This document shows positions 7,415 to 15,424 of a stretch of DNA of 18,422 bases, piece by piece (positions within the stretch are counted from its first letter, which is position 1; each line of letters begins with the position of its first letter). The stretch spans positions 1-18,422 of the forward strand of contig JBEPXC010000051.1 of the NCBI GenBank assembly GCA_041642035.1. Reading direction: 5' to 3'. Source of the DNA: SKVR01 sp041642035 (GTDB taxonomy: Bacteria; Bacteroidota; Bacteroidia; Bacteroidales; UBA7960). The notes beneath the pieces were generated by a model. It was not told the origin of the DNA. It did no database searches and saw only the letters and a list, made by a program, of their open reading frames with translations. The translations under genes and the position numbers were made by a program.

Positions 7415-8947
7415 TCATCGTAACAACAATACGGTTCCCCTGCGTTCATAAGTTTTTCCTGAATGGTCCTTAAAAACGAGCACATAAGAATATACGCCTC
7501 CTGGTGAATGATTCCCATTATGCCTTCCATCCCAGTAATCTTCATGACTATCGGTTGTGAAGACCATCTGCCCCCACTGGGTAAAAATTCTCATCGAAAA
7601 GGCTGTTGGGCTGAAGAAAGAAAACATGGGCCTGAATACCCTGTTCACTTCAATGTCGCTGTCGGGCCTGAATGCTGTAGGTATAAATACTTCAATTTCA
7701 CTTTCTGCAATCGCAACATTTGAGTTTACACTATCCTCAAAACCAAAAGGGTTACCAGTATTCTCAACCGCTACAATTCTGTATTCAATATTTCCACTGA
7801 TAGCATTTGGATCCACAATGGAAAGATCATCCGTATAAGTTTGCAAAGAGGAGTCATCTATCACTATAAATTCCGCAAGCGGGTCTGTTCTGCGTTGCAC
7901 AACATAATTCATTACACCTGTGAGCCAGCCCGTGTATGCATTCCATTCCAGCCTATTCTCTGAAGCCGATATCGATTGTGCCGTTAAAAATATTGAAGAT
8001 ACCGTTTGCGAAGACATTACGGCGGCCATGCAACTATCCAGCGCTGTGATACGGTAGGTCTCTGATTGTTGCTGGACATTTGCCTGATCATCAATATATT
8101 CAAATATCCTATCCTGACCGGTTAAAGTATCCAGGGAGACGAATCCATCCTGCTCTAATCTCTCTATTACCCAGCTTACTTCAGGCACAGATTCATCAGC
8201 ATAGATGCTTATGCTCGCAGCATTATTTTCCTCTTCAACATTTACCCCTTTTATATAAAGAAACTCAGGTTTGGCCGGGTACTCAACATTTATACACTTA
8301 ACATTCGATGTTGAGGTTATTTTCCCGTCGTCCGTTACTGCCCTTACAAATACACAATATTGTCCTGCTTGGTCTGCTGCAAAGCTAATCTGTTCAATGT
8401 CCTTTTCTGTTTTCTGCAGGATCGAAAATTCTTCCCCATTGAATGATACACCTATTAGATTTTTTTCAAATGGAGAGGGTAATTCGACTGGATTATTTAA
8501 AGTTGTATAAAGGGTATAGTTACTCCATTCCAGGGCAATAAATTTTCCGCAGATATCGGCCGTTATGTCTTTGATAAAGATGGTCTGATGAGCATCATTG
8601 GCACTATAACCAATTACATCGTCGTTGCTGTTATAGAGAACTACATAATAGGAATGAGCTCTAATACGAGCATTAGCTCCGCTATCTATAAAAAAAGATT
8701 GCGGCAGGAGCACCCTCGCAATCGGACCATAAACTCCATTATCAAGCCTGTGTACTTCAACATATCCATCATCAAGCTCTGTTAGCAAGGTCCAGCCTAA
8801 TATTACATTTCCATCTGCATTTACACTCACAGAATCCATGCGGATGGCTGTTGCCTGAGCATTTGCATTGACTGTTGTGAAAAACACAGCAGCCACAAAA
8901 AGCCACGGAGTAACGAAATTAAGATATCGTTTGATTGTACAGCTCAT
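7415..8947 (-). CDS. Exported fibronectin-type protein with type B T9SS C-terminal sorting domain
   Basis: A 510-residue secreted protein of unknown role. The chosen start gives a signal peptide (MSCTIKRYLNFVTPWLFVAA, then VFFTTVNANAQ). The frame runs open to 9022, but those extra codons are a translation of intergenic 7-bp repeats. The middle shows several beta-rich, fibronectin III-like segments (for example ADICGKFIALEWSNYTLYT, FRAVTDDGK-like VFVRAVTDDGK, SASENRLEWNAYTGW, YVVQRRTD). The C-terminus matches the gliding-motility-associated type B domain: FIPTAFRPDSDIEVNRVFRP, FSMRIFTQWGQMVFTTD, DYWDGRHNG, GGVYSYVLVFKDHSGK and the final GTVLLLR. Such domains direct export across the outer membrane by the type IX secretion system, with release or surface attachment. 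It lies between an M16 peptidase gene and guaB, with no obvious functional partner. Adhesion or cell-surface structure is a guess from the fold only. Confidence 0.9.
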   Translation of the reverse strand: MSCTIKRYLNFVTPWLFVAAVFFTTVNANAQATAIRMDSVSVNADGNVILGWTLLTELDDGYVEVHRLDNGVYGPIARVLLPQSFFIDSGANARIRAHSYYVVLYNSNDDVIGYSANDAHQTIFIKDITADICGKFIALEWSNYTLYTTLNNPVELPSPFEKNLIGVSFNGEEFSILQKTEKDIEQISFAADQAGQYCVFVRAVTDDGKITSTSNVKCINVEYPAKPEFLYIKGVNVEEENNAASISIYADESVPEVSWVIERLEQDGFVSLDTLTGQDRIFEYIDDQANVQQQSETYRITALDSCMAAVMSSQTVSSIFLTAQSISASENRLEWNAYTGWLTGVMNYVVQRRTDPLAEFIVIDDSSLQTYTDDLSIVDPNAISGNIEYRIVAVENTGNPFGFEDSVNSNVAIAESEIEVFIPTAFRPDSDIEVNRVFRPMFSFFSPTAFSMRIFTQWGQMVFTTDSHEDYWDGRHNGNHSPGGVYSYVLVFKDHSGKTYERRGTVLLLR

Positions 8948-8978
8948 AACAAATTCTATTTTTTCGTTTCTTTTCTTC

Positions 8979-9063
8979 CTTCCAGCTTCGAGCTTCCAGC
9001 TAAAGCTCCTTTCACTTTTCACTTTTCACTTTCAGTTTTTAGTTCTTAGTTTTTAGTTCTTAG
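8979..9063. repeat. Degenerate 7-bp tandem repeat array
   Basis: Plus-strand reading in 7-base steps gives TCCAGCT-TCGAGCT, TCCAGCT-AAAGCTC, CTTTCAC, TTTTCAC twice, a 6-base slip, then TTTTTAG-TTCTTAG twice. There are about twelve units, with three different but related unit types following one another. The array fills most of the 127-bp gap between the non-catalytic M16 gene and the T9SS protein gene. A 22-bp core (8979-9000) recurs exactly at 10513-10534. The period is clear in the sequence. The origin is unknown, though I recall similar heptad arrays in other Bacteroidota genomes. Confidence 0.8.
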
Positions 9064-9074
9064 TTTCTCCCCGC

Positions 9075-10355
9075 TCACCCCACAACCAACTCCAGCATAT
9101 CCTTTTCATGAAAGTACTTCTCTGCCATTTCCTGTAAATCAGAGGCTCTGATATCATTAAGAGTAGGAAGAAAACATTCATAATGCGAATAATCCAGATC
9201 AAACAACAAGATTTCCCGAAATCTCTCCATCTGCATAAAGGGACCATCGAAGGAACGTAAAAAGCTTGCCGACAGGTAGTTCTTCAGCATAAGCAATTCG
9301 CTTTTATCTGCCGGCCTTTCTCTTAAGCAGCGTAATTCACTATATACTTCTTTGAGTGCAAGGTCCTTTACATCATTTCCCACCTGAGTAGTAATAAAAA
9401 AATAGGTCTCACGCATTAGAGCAACCAGGGCAGAATTGATCCCATAAGTATATCCCTTTTCCTGTCTGATGTTGCGCATCAGGCGAGAGCCAAAATACCC
9501 TCCCAATAAAGTATTGGTAACAGAGGTTTTGTGATAATCAGGATGATTGCGCCCAATCATCATTTTGCCAATCCTAATGGAAGACTGCATGGCATCTTCC
9601 ATTTTAACGAAATGTTTGCCGGCAACACCCTTTGGTTTGATTCCTTGTCCATTGGCTCGACCCTCATTATGGGGCCAGTGAATTTTTTCCAGCTTTTGAT
9701 TGATGATGTGACTAATATTATCGGGGAAATGACCAGAAACAAAACAAATGCAGTTGGCCGGATGAATGTATAACTTTCGATATTGCGTTAAATCCTCTTT
9801 AAGAAGTTGCTCAAAATCCTCAGGTTTTATTTTGGTACCATAGGGATGCAGCGAACCAAAAAGCAACTCATTAAAGTGAACCCGGGCCTGGTGTTGAACC
9901 TTTTTTCGGTTTACCAGGTGGTTTTGTTTTTTATTTTGGAGCAATGAATCCAACTCATCTTCGGGAAATATTGCATCTGAAATAATCTCCATTAAAAGAT
10001 CAAGAACAGGATCAAGATGACGGGTAAGGCAGAAAAATCCTACCGAAATAATATCTTTTTGCGCTTCAATCTGCAGGCTTACACCATAGAAATCCCACAA
10101 TTTGTTGATTTCTTCGGCCTTTTTAGAATAGGTTCCACTGGTAAGCAAATGGGCTGTGGCATATGCCTGTAAGGGCTTTTCCTGATCAAAGCTTCCTGCT
10201 TTAAATAACAACTCAAACCTGACGATCTCATGACTGCCTCCTTTCATTAAGTAAGCCATCATGCCATTGTCGAGTCTTTGCTCAACAGGTTTTTGAAAAT
10301 TAACCTGATCTATCAGTTGTAAAGGTGGAGCTATATTTCTGTGTAAATCTACCAT
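9075..10355 (-). CDS. M16 peptidase-like protein, non-catalytic partner subunit
   Basis: A 426-residue insulinase/M16-family protein. In place of the zinc-binding HxxEH motif there is AHLLTSGT, so the metal ligands are missing. The second-half motif typical of the partner subunit is present: LLGGYFGSRLMRNIRQEKGY followed by TYG, where the Arg and Tyr complete the active site of the partner in two-subunit M16 enzymes such as MPP or the Sphingomonas Sph2681/2682 pair. I start at 10355 (MVDLHRNIAPPL); the upstream ATG at 10391 adds only a Lys/Tyr-rich stretch with no conservation I recognise. No signal peptide is visible, so location is uncertain, although such proteins often act in the periplasm. 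It follows the catalytic M16 gene by 227 bp on the same strand, and together they probably form a heterodimeric oligopeptidase. Confidence 0.9.
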   Translation of the reverse strand: MVDLHRNIAPPLQLIDQVNFQKPVEQRLDNGMMAYLMKGGSHEIVRFELLFKAGSFDQEKPLQAYATAHLLTSGTYSKKAEEINKLWDFYGVSLQIEAQKDIISVGFFCLTRHLDPVLDLLMEIISDAIFPEDELDSLLQNKKQNHLVNRKKVQHQARVHFNELLFGSLHPYGTKIKPEDFEQLLKEDLTQYRKLYIHPANCICFVSGHFPDNISHIINQKLEKIHWPHNEGRANGQGIKPKGVAGKHFVKMEDAMQSSIRIGKMMIGRNHPDYHKTSVTNTLLGGYFGSRLMRNIRQEKGYTYGINSALVALMRETYFFITTQVGNDVKDLALKEVYSELRCLRERPADKSELLMLKNYLSASFLRSFDGPFMQMERFREILLFDLDYSHYECFLPTLNDIRASDLQEMAEKYFHEKDMLELVVG

Positions 10356-10430
10356 TTTTTTATCTTTATATTTTTTATAGCCCCCCGACAACTAACATTT
10401 TACGAAGTTGTGATGGAAAGCTTATGTTCC

Positions 10431-10469
10431 AGACGTTTCCATCCCGATTTGTTCAGGAATGGAAAGTCT
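10431..10469. repeat. Imperfect palindrome (REP-like hairpin) between the two M16 genes
   Basis: The arms are AGAC-TTTCCAT-CC and GG-ATGGAAA-GTCT, with one bulged G and one C/A mismatch around a 10-nt loop (GATTTGTTCA): 13 paired bases in 39. The minus strand reads CATTCCTGAACAAATCGGGA within it. This is similar to the 'CCTGAAC...GTTCAGG' palindromes that I recall being scattered in Bacteroidota intergenic DNA. No T run follows on the minus strand, so a simple Rho-independent terminator is unlikely. Confidence 0.55.
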
Positions 10470-10505
10470 TCTCTTCCGTTCAGCTATCACCTCTCATCTC
10501 TTTTT

Positions 10506-10533
10506 CTTCCAGCTTCCAGCTTCGAGCTTCCAG
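10506..10533. repeat. Second heptad repeat copy, CTTCCAG x4
   Basis: Four consecutive heptads CTTCCAG-CTTCCAG, CTTCGAG-CTTCCAG lie in the gap between the two M16 genes. The last three units plus one base are identical over 22 bp to 8979-9000. The variant third unit (CTTCGAG) is shared by both sites, so the two arrays are related by copying rather than by independent slippage. They flank the non-catalytic M16 gene on each side. Confidence 0.8.
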
Positions 10534-10582
10534 CCTTTATGACCCCAGACTCTTCCTTAGAGCTTCCGCCTTTCAGCATTTG

Positions 10583-11821
10583 TTATCTAAAAGCGAGATA
10601 ATGCAACTCACTTACTTTCTCCGGTTTAAAAATCTCTGCGGCGGTCTTCATGATATCATCCTGCGTAAGGGGTTCATACTGCATGACATTAGAATTGATC
10701 ATGCCGGCATCACCCAAAAGCTCGTAATAAGCCAGGTTGATCGATTTGGAGAGTATTCCGGTTTCGCTATATACCTGGGAAGCTTGTATTTTATTCTTTA
10801 CTTTTTGCAATTCATAGTCATCAGCAGGGATTTGGATCAATTCGTTGAGTTCTTCCCAGATGGCTTCCCTGGCTGTTCTCATGGTTTGGCCCTCCATCAG
10901 CTTACCTGTTACAGCCAAAAATCCTGTATCTATACTCCCACTGATCCATGCATTGGTTTCGGAAAATATTTTCCTTTTCTTAACCAATCTTTCCTTCAAT
11001 CTTGCTGATTGCCCCCCTGCCAGTAAGTCTGTAATGAGATCAGTGGTATAAAAATTCTTATTCAGCCGAGTCCCCGTGTGAAAAGCAAGATATATTTCAT
11101 CAAAGGGAACATCTCTTTCTACGACCAATTGTCGTGCTTTACTCTGTATGGGTTCCTCCGGCAAATTACGATTAATTTTTCCTCCTTTTGGAATATCCGC
11201 AAACCACTTCATCACCATATCGTATACGGCTGTACTCTCAACATCTCCCGAAACCACCATGATGGCATTGGCAGGCCTGTAATAGGTATAGAAAAAATCT
11301 TTGACCTGGTCAAGGGTAGCATGTTGAATATGATCAATATTTTTACCAATGGTGGGCCATTGGTAAGGATGCACCTTATATATCAGTGGCCTTAATAAAA
11401 GCCATACATCACCATAGGGTTGGTTCAGATAGGATTCGCGAAACTCTTCAGTAACAACATTTTTTTGTATACGAAGTTTTTCTTCCGAGAATGCCAGTCC
11501 CAGCATCCGGTCGGATTCAAGCCACATGGCTGTTTCCAGATTTTGTTTGGGTATGGTTAGATAATAGTTGGTTATATCATTATTGGTGAAGGCATTGTTT
11601 TCACCTCCTGCCATCTGAAGCGCATTGTCGTATTCCGGTATATTCACCGACCCTTCAAACATCAGGTGCTCAAACAAATGAGCAAAACCGGTGTGATCAG
11701 GATGCTCATCCCGGGCACCGGTAGCATACAGCATATTGACTGCAACAATTGGTGTCGACTTGTCCTGGTGAACAAGCAAGGTTAATCCATTGGGTAGTAT
11801 AAATTTTTTAAAGTTTACCAT
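10583..11821 (-). CDS. Zinc-dependent M16-family peptidase, catalytic subunit
   Basis: A 412-residue insulinase/processing-peptidase-family enzyme. It has the inverted zinc motif HLFEH (residues 48-52: His48 and His52 bind zinc, Glu51 is the catalytic base) in the context GFAHLFEHLMFEGS. The third ligand is probably Glu125 or Glu126 in NVVTEEFRES. The GGENNAFTNNDITNYY segment (72-87) is typical of the family. The C-terminal half is the peptidase M16_C domain (YYRPANAIMVVSGD, then LLAGGQSARLKERLVKKRKI). No signal peptide is apparent. The next gene downstream encodes an M16 protein lacking HxxEH but carrying the Arg/Tyr motif, the usual layout for two-subunit M16 peptidases. The likely substrates are peptides or small protein fragments; a specific substrate cannot be read from the sequence. 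It starts 89 bp after the OstA-like gene. Confidence 0.94.
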   Translation of the reverse strand: MVNFKKFILPNGLTLLVHQDKSTPIVAVNMLYATGARDEHPDHTGFAHLFEHLMFEGSVNIPEYDNALQMAGGENNAFTNNDITNYYLTIPKQNLETAMWLESDRMLGLAFSEEKLRIQKNVVTEEFRESYLNQPYGDVWLLLRPLIYKVHPYQWPTIGKNIDHIQHATLDQVKDFFYTYYRPANAIMVVSGDVESTAVYDMVMKWFADIPKGGKINRNLPEEPIQSKARQLVVERDVPFDEIYLAFHTGTRLNKNFYTTDLITDLLAGGQSARLKERLVKKRKIFSETNAWISGSIDTGFLAVTGKLMEGQTMRTAREAIWEELNELIQIPADDYELQKVKNKIQASQVYSETGILSKSINLAYYELLGDAGMINSNVMQYEPLTQDDIMKTAAEIFKPEKVSELHYLAFR

Positions 11822-11910
11822 AGCTAAAATGGGGTTCAGGTTTTTTTGTTGCCACAGAAACGACTTTCTCTGCTTTCAGAGTTCCTCTCGCTGTTAATCT
11901 TCATGGGTTA

Positions 11911-13431
11911 TTACCAAACGAATATATCTTCCTTTTGTTGGGGCCTTCGGTCTGTTACCCATTTAAAATGCTGTAAAAATCTTTCCTCCTGTGGCATTTG
12001 TGCTGGAGGAAACATATCAGCATCCGAATCGGTATAGAGAATAATGCTGCTGGGCTGGTTATCCTCCAGCAATATGGTTATATCCGCTGAGAGCGATTTA
12101 TTAATACCTACTAATTCTTCTTCTTCATCTTTCACAAAATATAAGGCCTCTCCATTGCCAAAAACATCAATCTTACTTAGTTCTTTGCCATTGAACCAGG
12201 CAATAATTTTTCTTCCTTTAATCTGATTGAAAGACAAAGAGTCCTCTTTTGAAACAATAAAAGCTGCATCAAAAAGTTGGATAGATTCTATCTGATTATC
12301 ATCGGCAGTTTTCACCTCGATTCTGTTTGCCGAAAGCTGATGATTATCGCTCCAAATGATGGGATCATTATACAGGTAAATGGTAGAATCTACAAAATTA
12401 TACACAATAGAGTCTGCCAGTCCTTGTAAGTCGGTCTTGAAAAATTTTACATTATTCCAGGCAAACAACATCTTGCGGTTGTTTTCTTCGTCCTGTATCG
12501 ATCGCAGGGTATCGGCATGCATAAATAGAGAATCACTTTGTGCCACAACGGTAAGAACCGCCTGCTGTGTGACCTCAGATAAGGATTCATGCTCAAAATG
12601 CTCGGCAAAATGTCCTGTTACAAAAGTATTTTGCACAGAGTCTTTGAGCATCACATTGTTGATGGCATTTCCGTAGCCCCTGTTGCGATCATAAAACAGG
12701 CTGTCGCCGGCAAGAATCTGTTCTTCATTGGTAAAATAGGCTTCGCGACTAAAACGGGCAATATCGTTTTGTGTATCGTACCAGCCGTTTTTGCAAAATA
12801 TCGTATTATCATCGCTGACAATGGTGGTCGGACCAAAGAAATAGGCCGTTTCAGTAAGGGTATTATAGCGCAGGGTATCAGAATCCATCACATATTGAGG
12901 ATTAACCAGCTTTACCTGATCCTTGAAAAAGAAGTTCTTCTCATCGGCATAGTAAAAGCCCCATGTACTGGTAAGGGTATTTTCAACATCAACAATCTTT
13001 CCACCATCAACATAATTGGCGGTATTGGTCGCAAGGTTATAATACATATCATCGGTGGTCAGCGTAATCTGATTGTCCACCAGTTTTACATCACCATGAA
13101 GCTCAGCCATACGGGTGTTTCCATTGTAGTAAAGCCTGTCGCCATAGACTTCAACACTATCATTGACCTGGATAAAAACATTGCCGTAGGCATTGAAACG
13201 GTTAGATTCTGTAAACTGCCAGGCACTATCGCAACGCATGGTTGCATCTTCATGCTTAAAAATAACATTGCCAATCAGGCGGCGGGCGTCAGCAGCAATG
13301 TCGCGGTCAAATTGCATATCGTCGGCCTGAATCAGGTCAACACGCCTTGTTTTAGCAGGTTTCTGCGCTATCAACCCACTGGTAGCTGTTAAAAGAAAAA
13401 ATAAAATTAAAAATATTTTGATTCTGTTCAT
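11911..13431 (-). CDS. OstA/LptA-like periplasmic protein, probable LPS transport component
   Basis: A 506-residue exported protein with signal peptide MNRIKIFLILFFLLTATSGL followed by IAQ. The body is a long series of short beta-strand repeats of the OstA/LptA type, seen as alternating patterns such as LIGNVIFKHEDATMRCDSAW, NAYGNVFIQVNDSVEVYGDR, MAELHGDVKLVDNQITLTTD and later WNNVKFFKTDLQGLADSIVY. The first OstA domain spans about residues 30-180, and a second strand-rich block runs to about 470. LptA-like proteins form the beta-jellyroll bridge that carries LPS across the periplasm to LptD. At 506 residues it is much longer than E. coli LptA (about 185) but typical of the 'OstA-like' proteins of Bacteroidota. 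Its chromosomal closeness to three SurA-type factors fits the need of LptD for SurA. It lies downstream of the AGCS transporter gene, separated by a strong hairpin. Confidence 0.88.
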   Translation of the reverse strand: MNRIKIFLILFFLLTATSGLIAQKPAKTRRVDLIQADDMQFDRDIAADARRLIGNVIFKHEDATMRCDSAWQFTESNRFNAYGNVFIQVNDSVEVYGDRLYYNGNTRMAELHGDVKLVDNQITLTTDDMYYNLATNTANYVDGGKIVDVENTLTSTWGFYYADEKNFFFKDQVKLVNPQYVMDSDTLRYNTLTETAYFFGPTTIVSDDNTIFCKNGWYDTQNDIARFSREAYFTNEEQILAGDSLFYDRNRGYGNAINNVMLKDSVQNTFVTGHFAEHFEHESLSEVTQQAVLTVVAQSDSLFMHADTLRSIQDEENNRKMLFAWNNVKFFKTDLQGLADSIVYNFVDSTIYLYNDPIIWSDNHQLSANRIEVKTADDNQIESIQLFDAAFIVSKEDSLSFNQIKGRKIIAWFNGKELSKIDVFGNGEALYFVKDEEEELVGINKSLSADITILLEDNQPSSIILYTDSDADMFPPAQMPQEERFLQHFKWVTDRRPQQKEDIFVW

Positions 13432-13530
13432 TCTTGCACTGGATTAAGTACATCACTTTTATGGATGTATAACAATTATCGGTCCCTAATTATTGCATAG
13501 TGAAAATATATAGAAAAATGCAACAATAAT

Positions 13531-13573
13531 CCCGGCAAAGCTAAAGCAAATATGCAATTGCTCAGCTGCCGGG
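13531..13573 (-). terminator. Probable terminator of the AGCS transporter gene
   Basis: A long inverted repeat with outer arms CCCGGCA/TGCCGGG (7 bp exact) and inner AGCAA/TTGCT pairing, plus a GCT/AGC step between them and only small bulges, around an 8-nt loop (ATATGCAA). On the minus strand it begins 47 nt past the AGCS stop codon. It is preceded by A/T-rich DNA and followed by ATTATTGTTGCATTTTTC, which is T-rich although not a pure T tract. It separates the transporter from the OstA-like gene. The same arm contains TAGCTTTG, a chance match to the -7 promoter consensus. Confidence 0.6.
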
Positions 13574-13619
13574 AAAAGAATAATCTTTAGCACACCGTCA
13601 ATTTGACACTCTTATAGCA

Positions 13620-15341
13620 TCAAGCTTCGTTCCGTCCCTCTTCATCCTTTTTAAAATCAATCCAGTATTCGGCAATGGAAGCCTTTATCTCTTTGCGCAA
13701 CAACAGTATTCCTATAAGATTAGGCACAGTCATCAAAGCTATGGTAATATAAGAAAGGGTCCAGATAATGGTAGTATCGGTAAAAGCGGCAAAGAAGAAG
13801 GCCAGCACGTATACAATCCTGTAATGCAAAACATATTTGGTTCCAAACAGGTAGGTTACCGAGCGGTCGCCATAATAGGACCATGAGATAGCAGTAGAAA
13901 AAGCAAACAGCAACAATCCTATGGCCACAATATACTGTCCGAAGTTGCCAAAGAAACTTCGGGTGTAGGCTTCTGTTGTCATAGGCGCACTGTGAATCAA
14001 TGATTTTCCCGAAAAACTAACCGACACATCGTCGTCACTTGTTCTTCCCTCAGAAATCTGCAGGGTACCCGAATAAGGCTCCCCCTGTCGCCTGACCATA
14101 ACATCTTCAGCAATTGAACGGGCATGCAGGATGGTTATTTCCTTGTTGACTTTTTCACTGACCCTTCCATTTACAATCTCCAGATCACCTGAAAATAGTG
14201 GAAGATTCATGTTTCCATCGAAAAACTGAAATAATTTCTCTACATCTTCAGGATTTTCCTGATTATAATGATCGGCAAGAATTACCTGATCGGCCCGCTG
14301 AAAATCATTCTGAATCTTATCATTCCATACCCCTGAAGACAAGAGCACCAGGCCGGTAAGGGTGCAAATAAGGATGGTATCGATAAAAGGCTCGAGCAAG
14401 GCAACGATACCTTCAGAAACCGGCTCGTGTGCCCTGGCCGCTGCATGCGCAATGGGTGCAGACCCCTGCCCTGCTTCATTGGAAAACAGCCCCCTGTTTA
14501 CCCCTCTGTTAAAGGCATAAACTACTGATGCACCCAGAAATCCACCCGTCGCCGCTGAACCCGAAAAAATATCCGCAAAAATGGATACAATAGAGGGTAT
14601 AATATTTTCGTAGTTGTAAAACAAAACAGCAAAAGCTCCCAATATATATATCAAAGCCATGGCAGGTACTAAGCGGGAAGTAACCTTGGCAATCCTGCTA
14701 ATGCCGCCCAAAATAACAAAGGCAAGCAAGACCGACAACACTGCTCCTACAATGTAGGGAGAGATTCCAAAAGTAGCATTCATTGCTCCGGCAATGCTAT
14801 TGATCTGAGGCATATTGCCCGTACCAAAAGAAGACAGTATAGCTGCAGCGGCAAAGAAAGCCCCCAGCCATTTACCCGTATTAATAACCTTCTTGTTGGG
14901 CAAGGTAATATTCAGCCTTTTTTTCATATAGTACATGGGTCCTCCGGATATTCTGCCTTCGCTGTCCAATTCACGATATTTATGAGAAATGGTTACCTCT
15001 ACAAATTTAGTCGTCATACCCAGCATACCTGTTATCAGCATCCAGAACAAAGCTGCTGGCCCACCCAGATGGATGGCTAATGCTACCCCTGCAATATTCC
15101 CTGTGCCTACAGTGCCTGACAAAGCGGTTGTTAAAGCTTGAAAATGAGAAGTATCGCCAATATCATGCTTCATATCGTATTTGCCTGATACCACCCTCAG
15201 AGAATGTCCGAAATACCGGATCTGCGGAAATCCTAAATAAAGCGTAAAAAACAATCCGGTAAAAAGAAGAAGGTATACAAACCATGGGCCTCCCCCAATA
15301 TGGCTGTCCATTAACAATAAAAAATCATGAATTTGTTCCAT
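13620..15341 (-). CDS. AGCS-family sodium:alanine/glycine symporter
   Basis: A 573-residue inner-membrane transporter of the alanine or glycine:cation symporter (AGCS) family, which takes up small amino acids with Na+. Family signatures are LTTALSGTVGTGNIAGVALAI (70-90), HLGGPAALFWMLITGMLGMT (91-110) then TKFVEV, RISGGPMYYMKKRL (130-143), and FNRGVNRGLFSNEAGQGSAP (277-296) then IAHAAA. About ten hydrophobic helices can be traced. Between SSGVWND (335-341) and about residue 455 lies a hydrophilic stretch of roughly 110 residues, not present in the shorter textbook members such as DagA or AlsT, so the protein is longer than usual. After it the last helices resume (FGQYIVAIGLLLFAFSTAIS). It follows the NSS gene by 83 bp on the same strand. 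Alanine or glycine is the likely substrate, but specificity cannot be fixed here. Confidence 0.93.
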   Translation of the reverse strand: MEQIHDFLLLMDSHIGGGPWFVYLLLFTGLFFTLYLGFPQIRYFGHSLRVVSGKYDMKHDIGDTSHFQALTTALSGTVGTGNIAGVALAIHLGGPAALFWMLITGMLGMTTKFVEVTISHKYRELDSEGRISGGPMYYMKKRLNITLPNKKVINTGKWLGAFFAAAAILSSFGTGNMPQINSIAGAMNATFGISPYIVGAVLSVLLAFVILGGISRIAKVTSRLVPAMALIYILGAFAVLFYNYENIIPSIVSIFADIFSGSAATGGFLGASVVYAFNRGVNRGLFSNEAGQGSAPIAHAAARAHEPVSEGIVALLEPFIDTILICTLTGLVLLSSGVWNDKIQNDFQRADQVILADHYNQENPEDVEKLFQFFDGNMNLPLFSGDLEIVNGRVSEKVNKEITILHARSIAEDVMVRRQGEPYSGTLQISEGRTSDDDVSVSFSGKSLIHSAPMTTEAYTRSFFGNFGQYIVAIGLLLFAFSTAISWSYYGDRSVTYLFGTKYVLHYRIVYVLAFFFAAFTDTTIIWTLSYITIALMTVPNLIGILLLRKEIKASIAEYWIDFKKDEEGRNEA

Positions 15342-15376
15342 ACAACAATAATCTATAAGGTTAAATATTATGTGGC

Positions 15377-15388
15377 CTCATTAATGAG
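15377..15388. promoter_or_regulatory. 12-bp perfect palindrome in front of the AGCS gene
   Basis: CTCATTAATGAG is a perfect palindrome in the 83-bp gap between the NSS and AGCS genes, 36 nt before the AGCS start. Its size and AT-rich centre would fit a dimeric regulator site. No regulator gene is nearby, and such a palindrome in an AT-rich gap can occur by chance. Confidence 0.25.
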
Positions 15389-15424
15389 AACTTTATTTAC
15401 TATTTTAAAAACGATTTCTTTAAG

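Noticed and set aside
8948..9022. Upstream extension of the T9SS cargo gene (start at 9022)
   Set aside because: The added residues are a translation of heptad repeats and would bury the signal peptide; 8947 gives a proper exported N-terminus.
8979..9063. CRISPR array
   Set aside because: The units are 7 bp and contiguous with no spacers, and no cas genes are nearby.
12589..13392. Long plus-strand ORF (267 codons) antisense to the OstA-like gene
   Set aside because: It is a shadow of a well-supported coding frame; its isoleucine- and valine-rich translation has no domain features.
13536..13543. TAGCTTTG on the minus strand as a promoter for the OstA-like gene
   Set aside because: It lies inside the left arm of the strong hairpin at 13531-13573, has no TTG at suitable spacing, and is over 100 nt from the start codon; better read as a chance match within a terminator.
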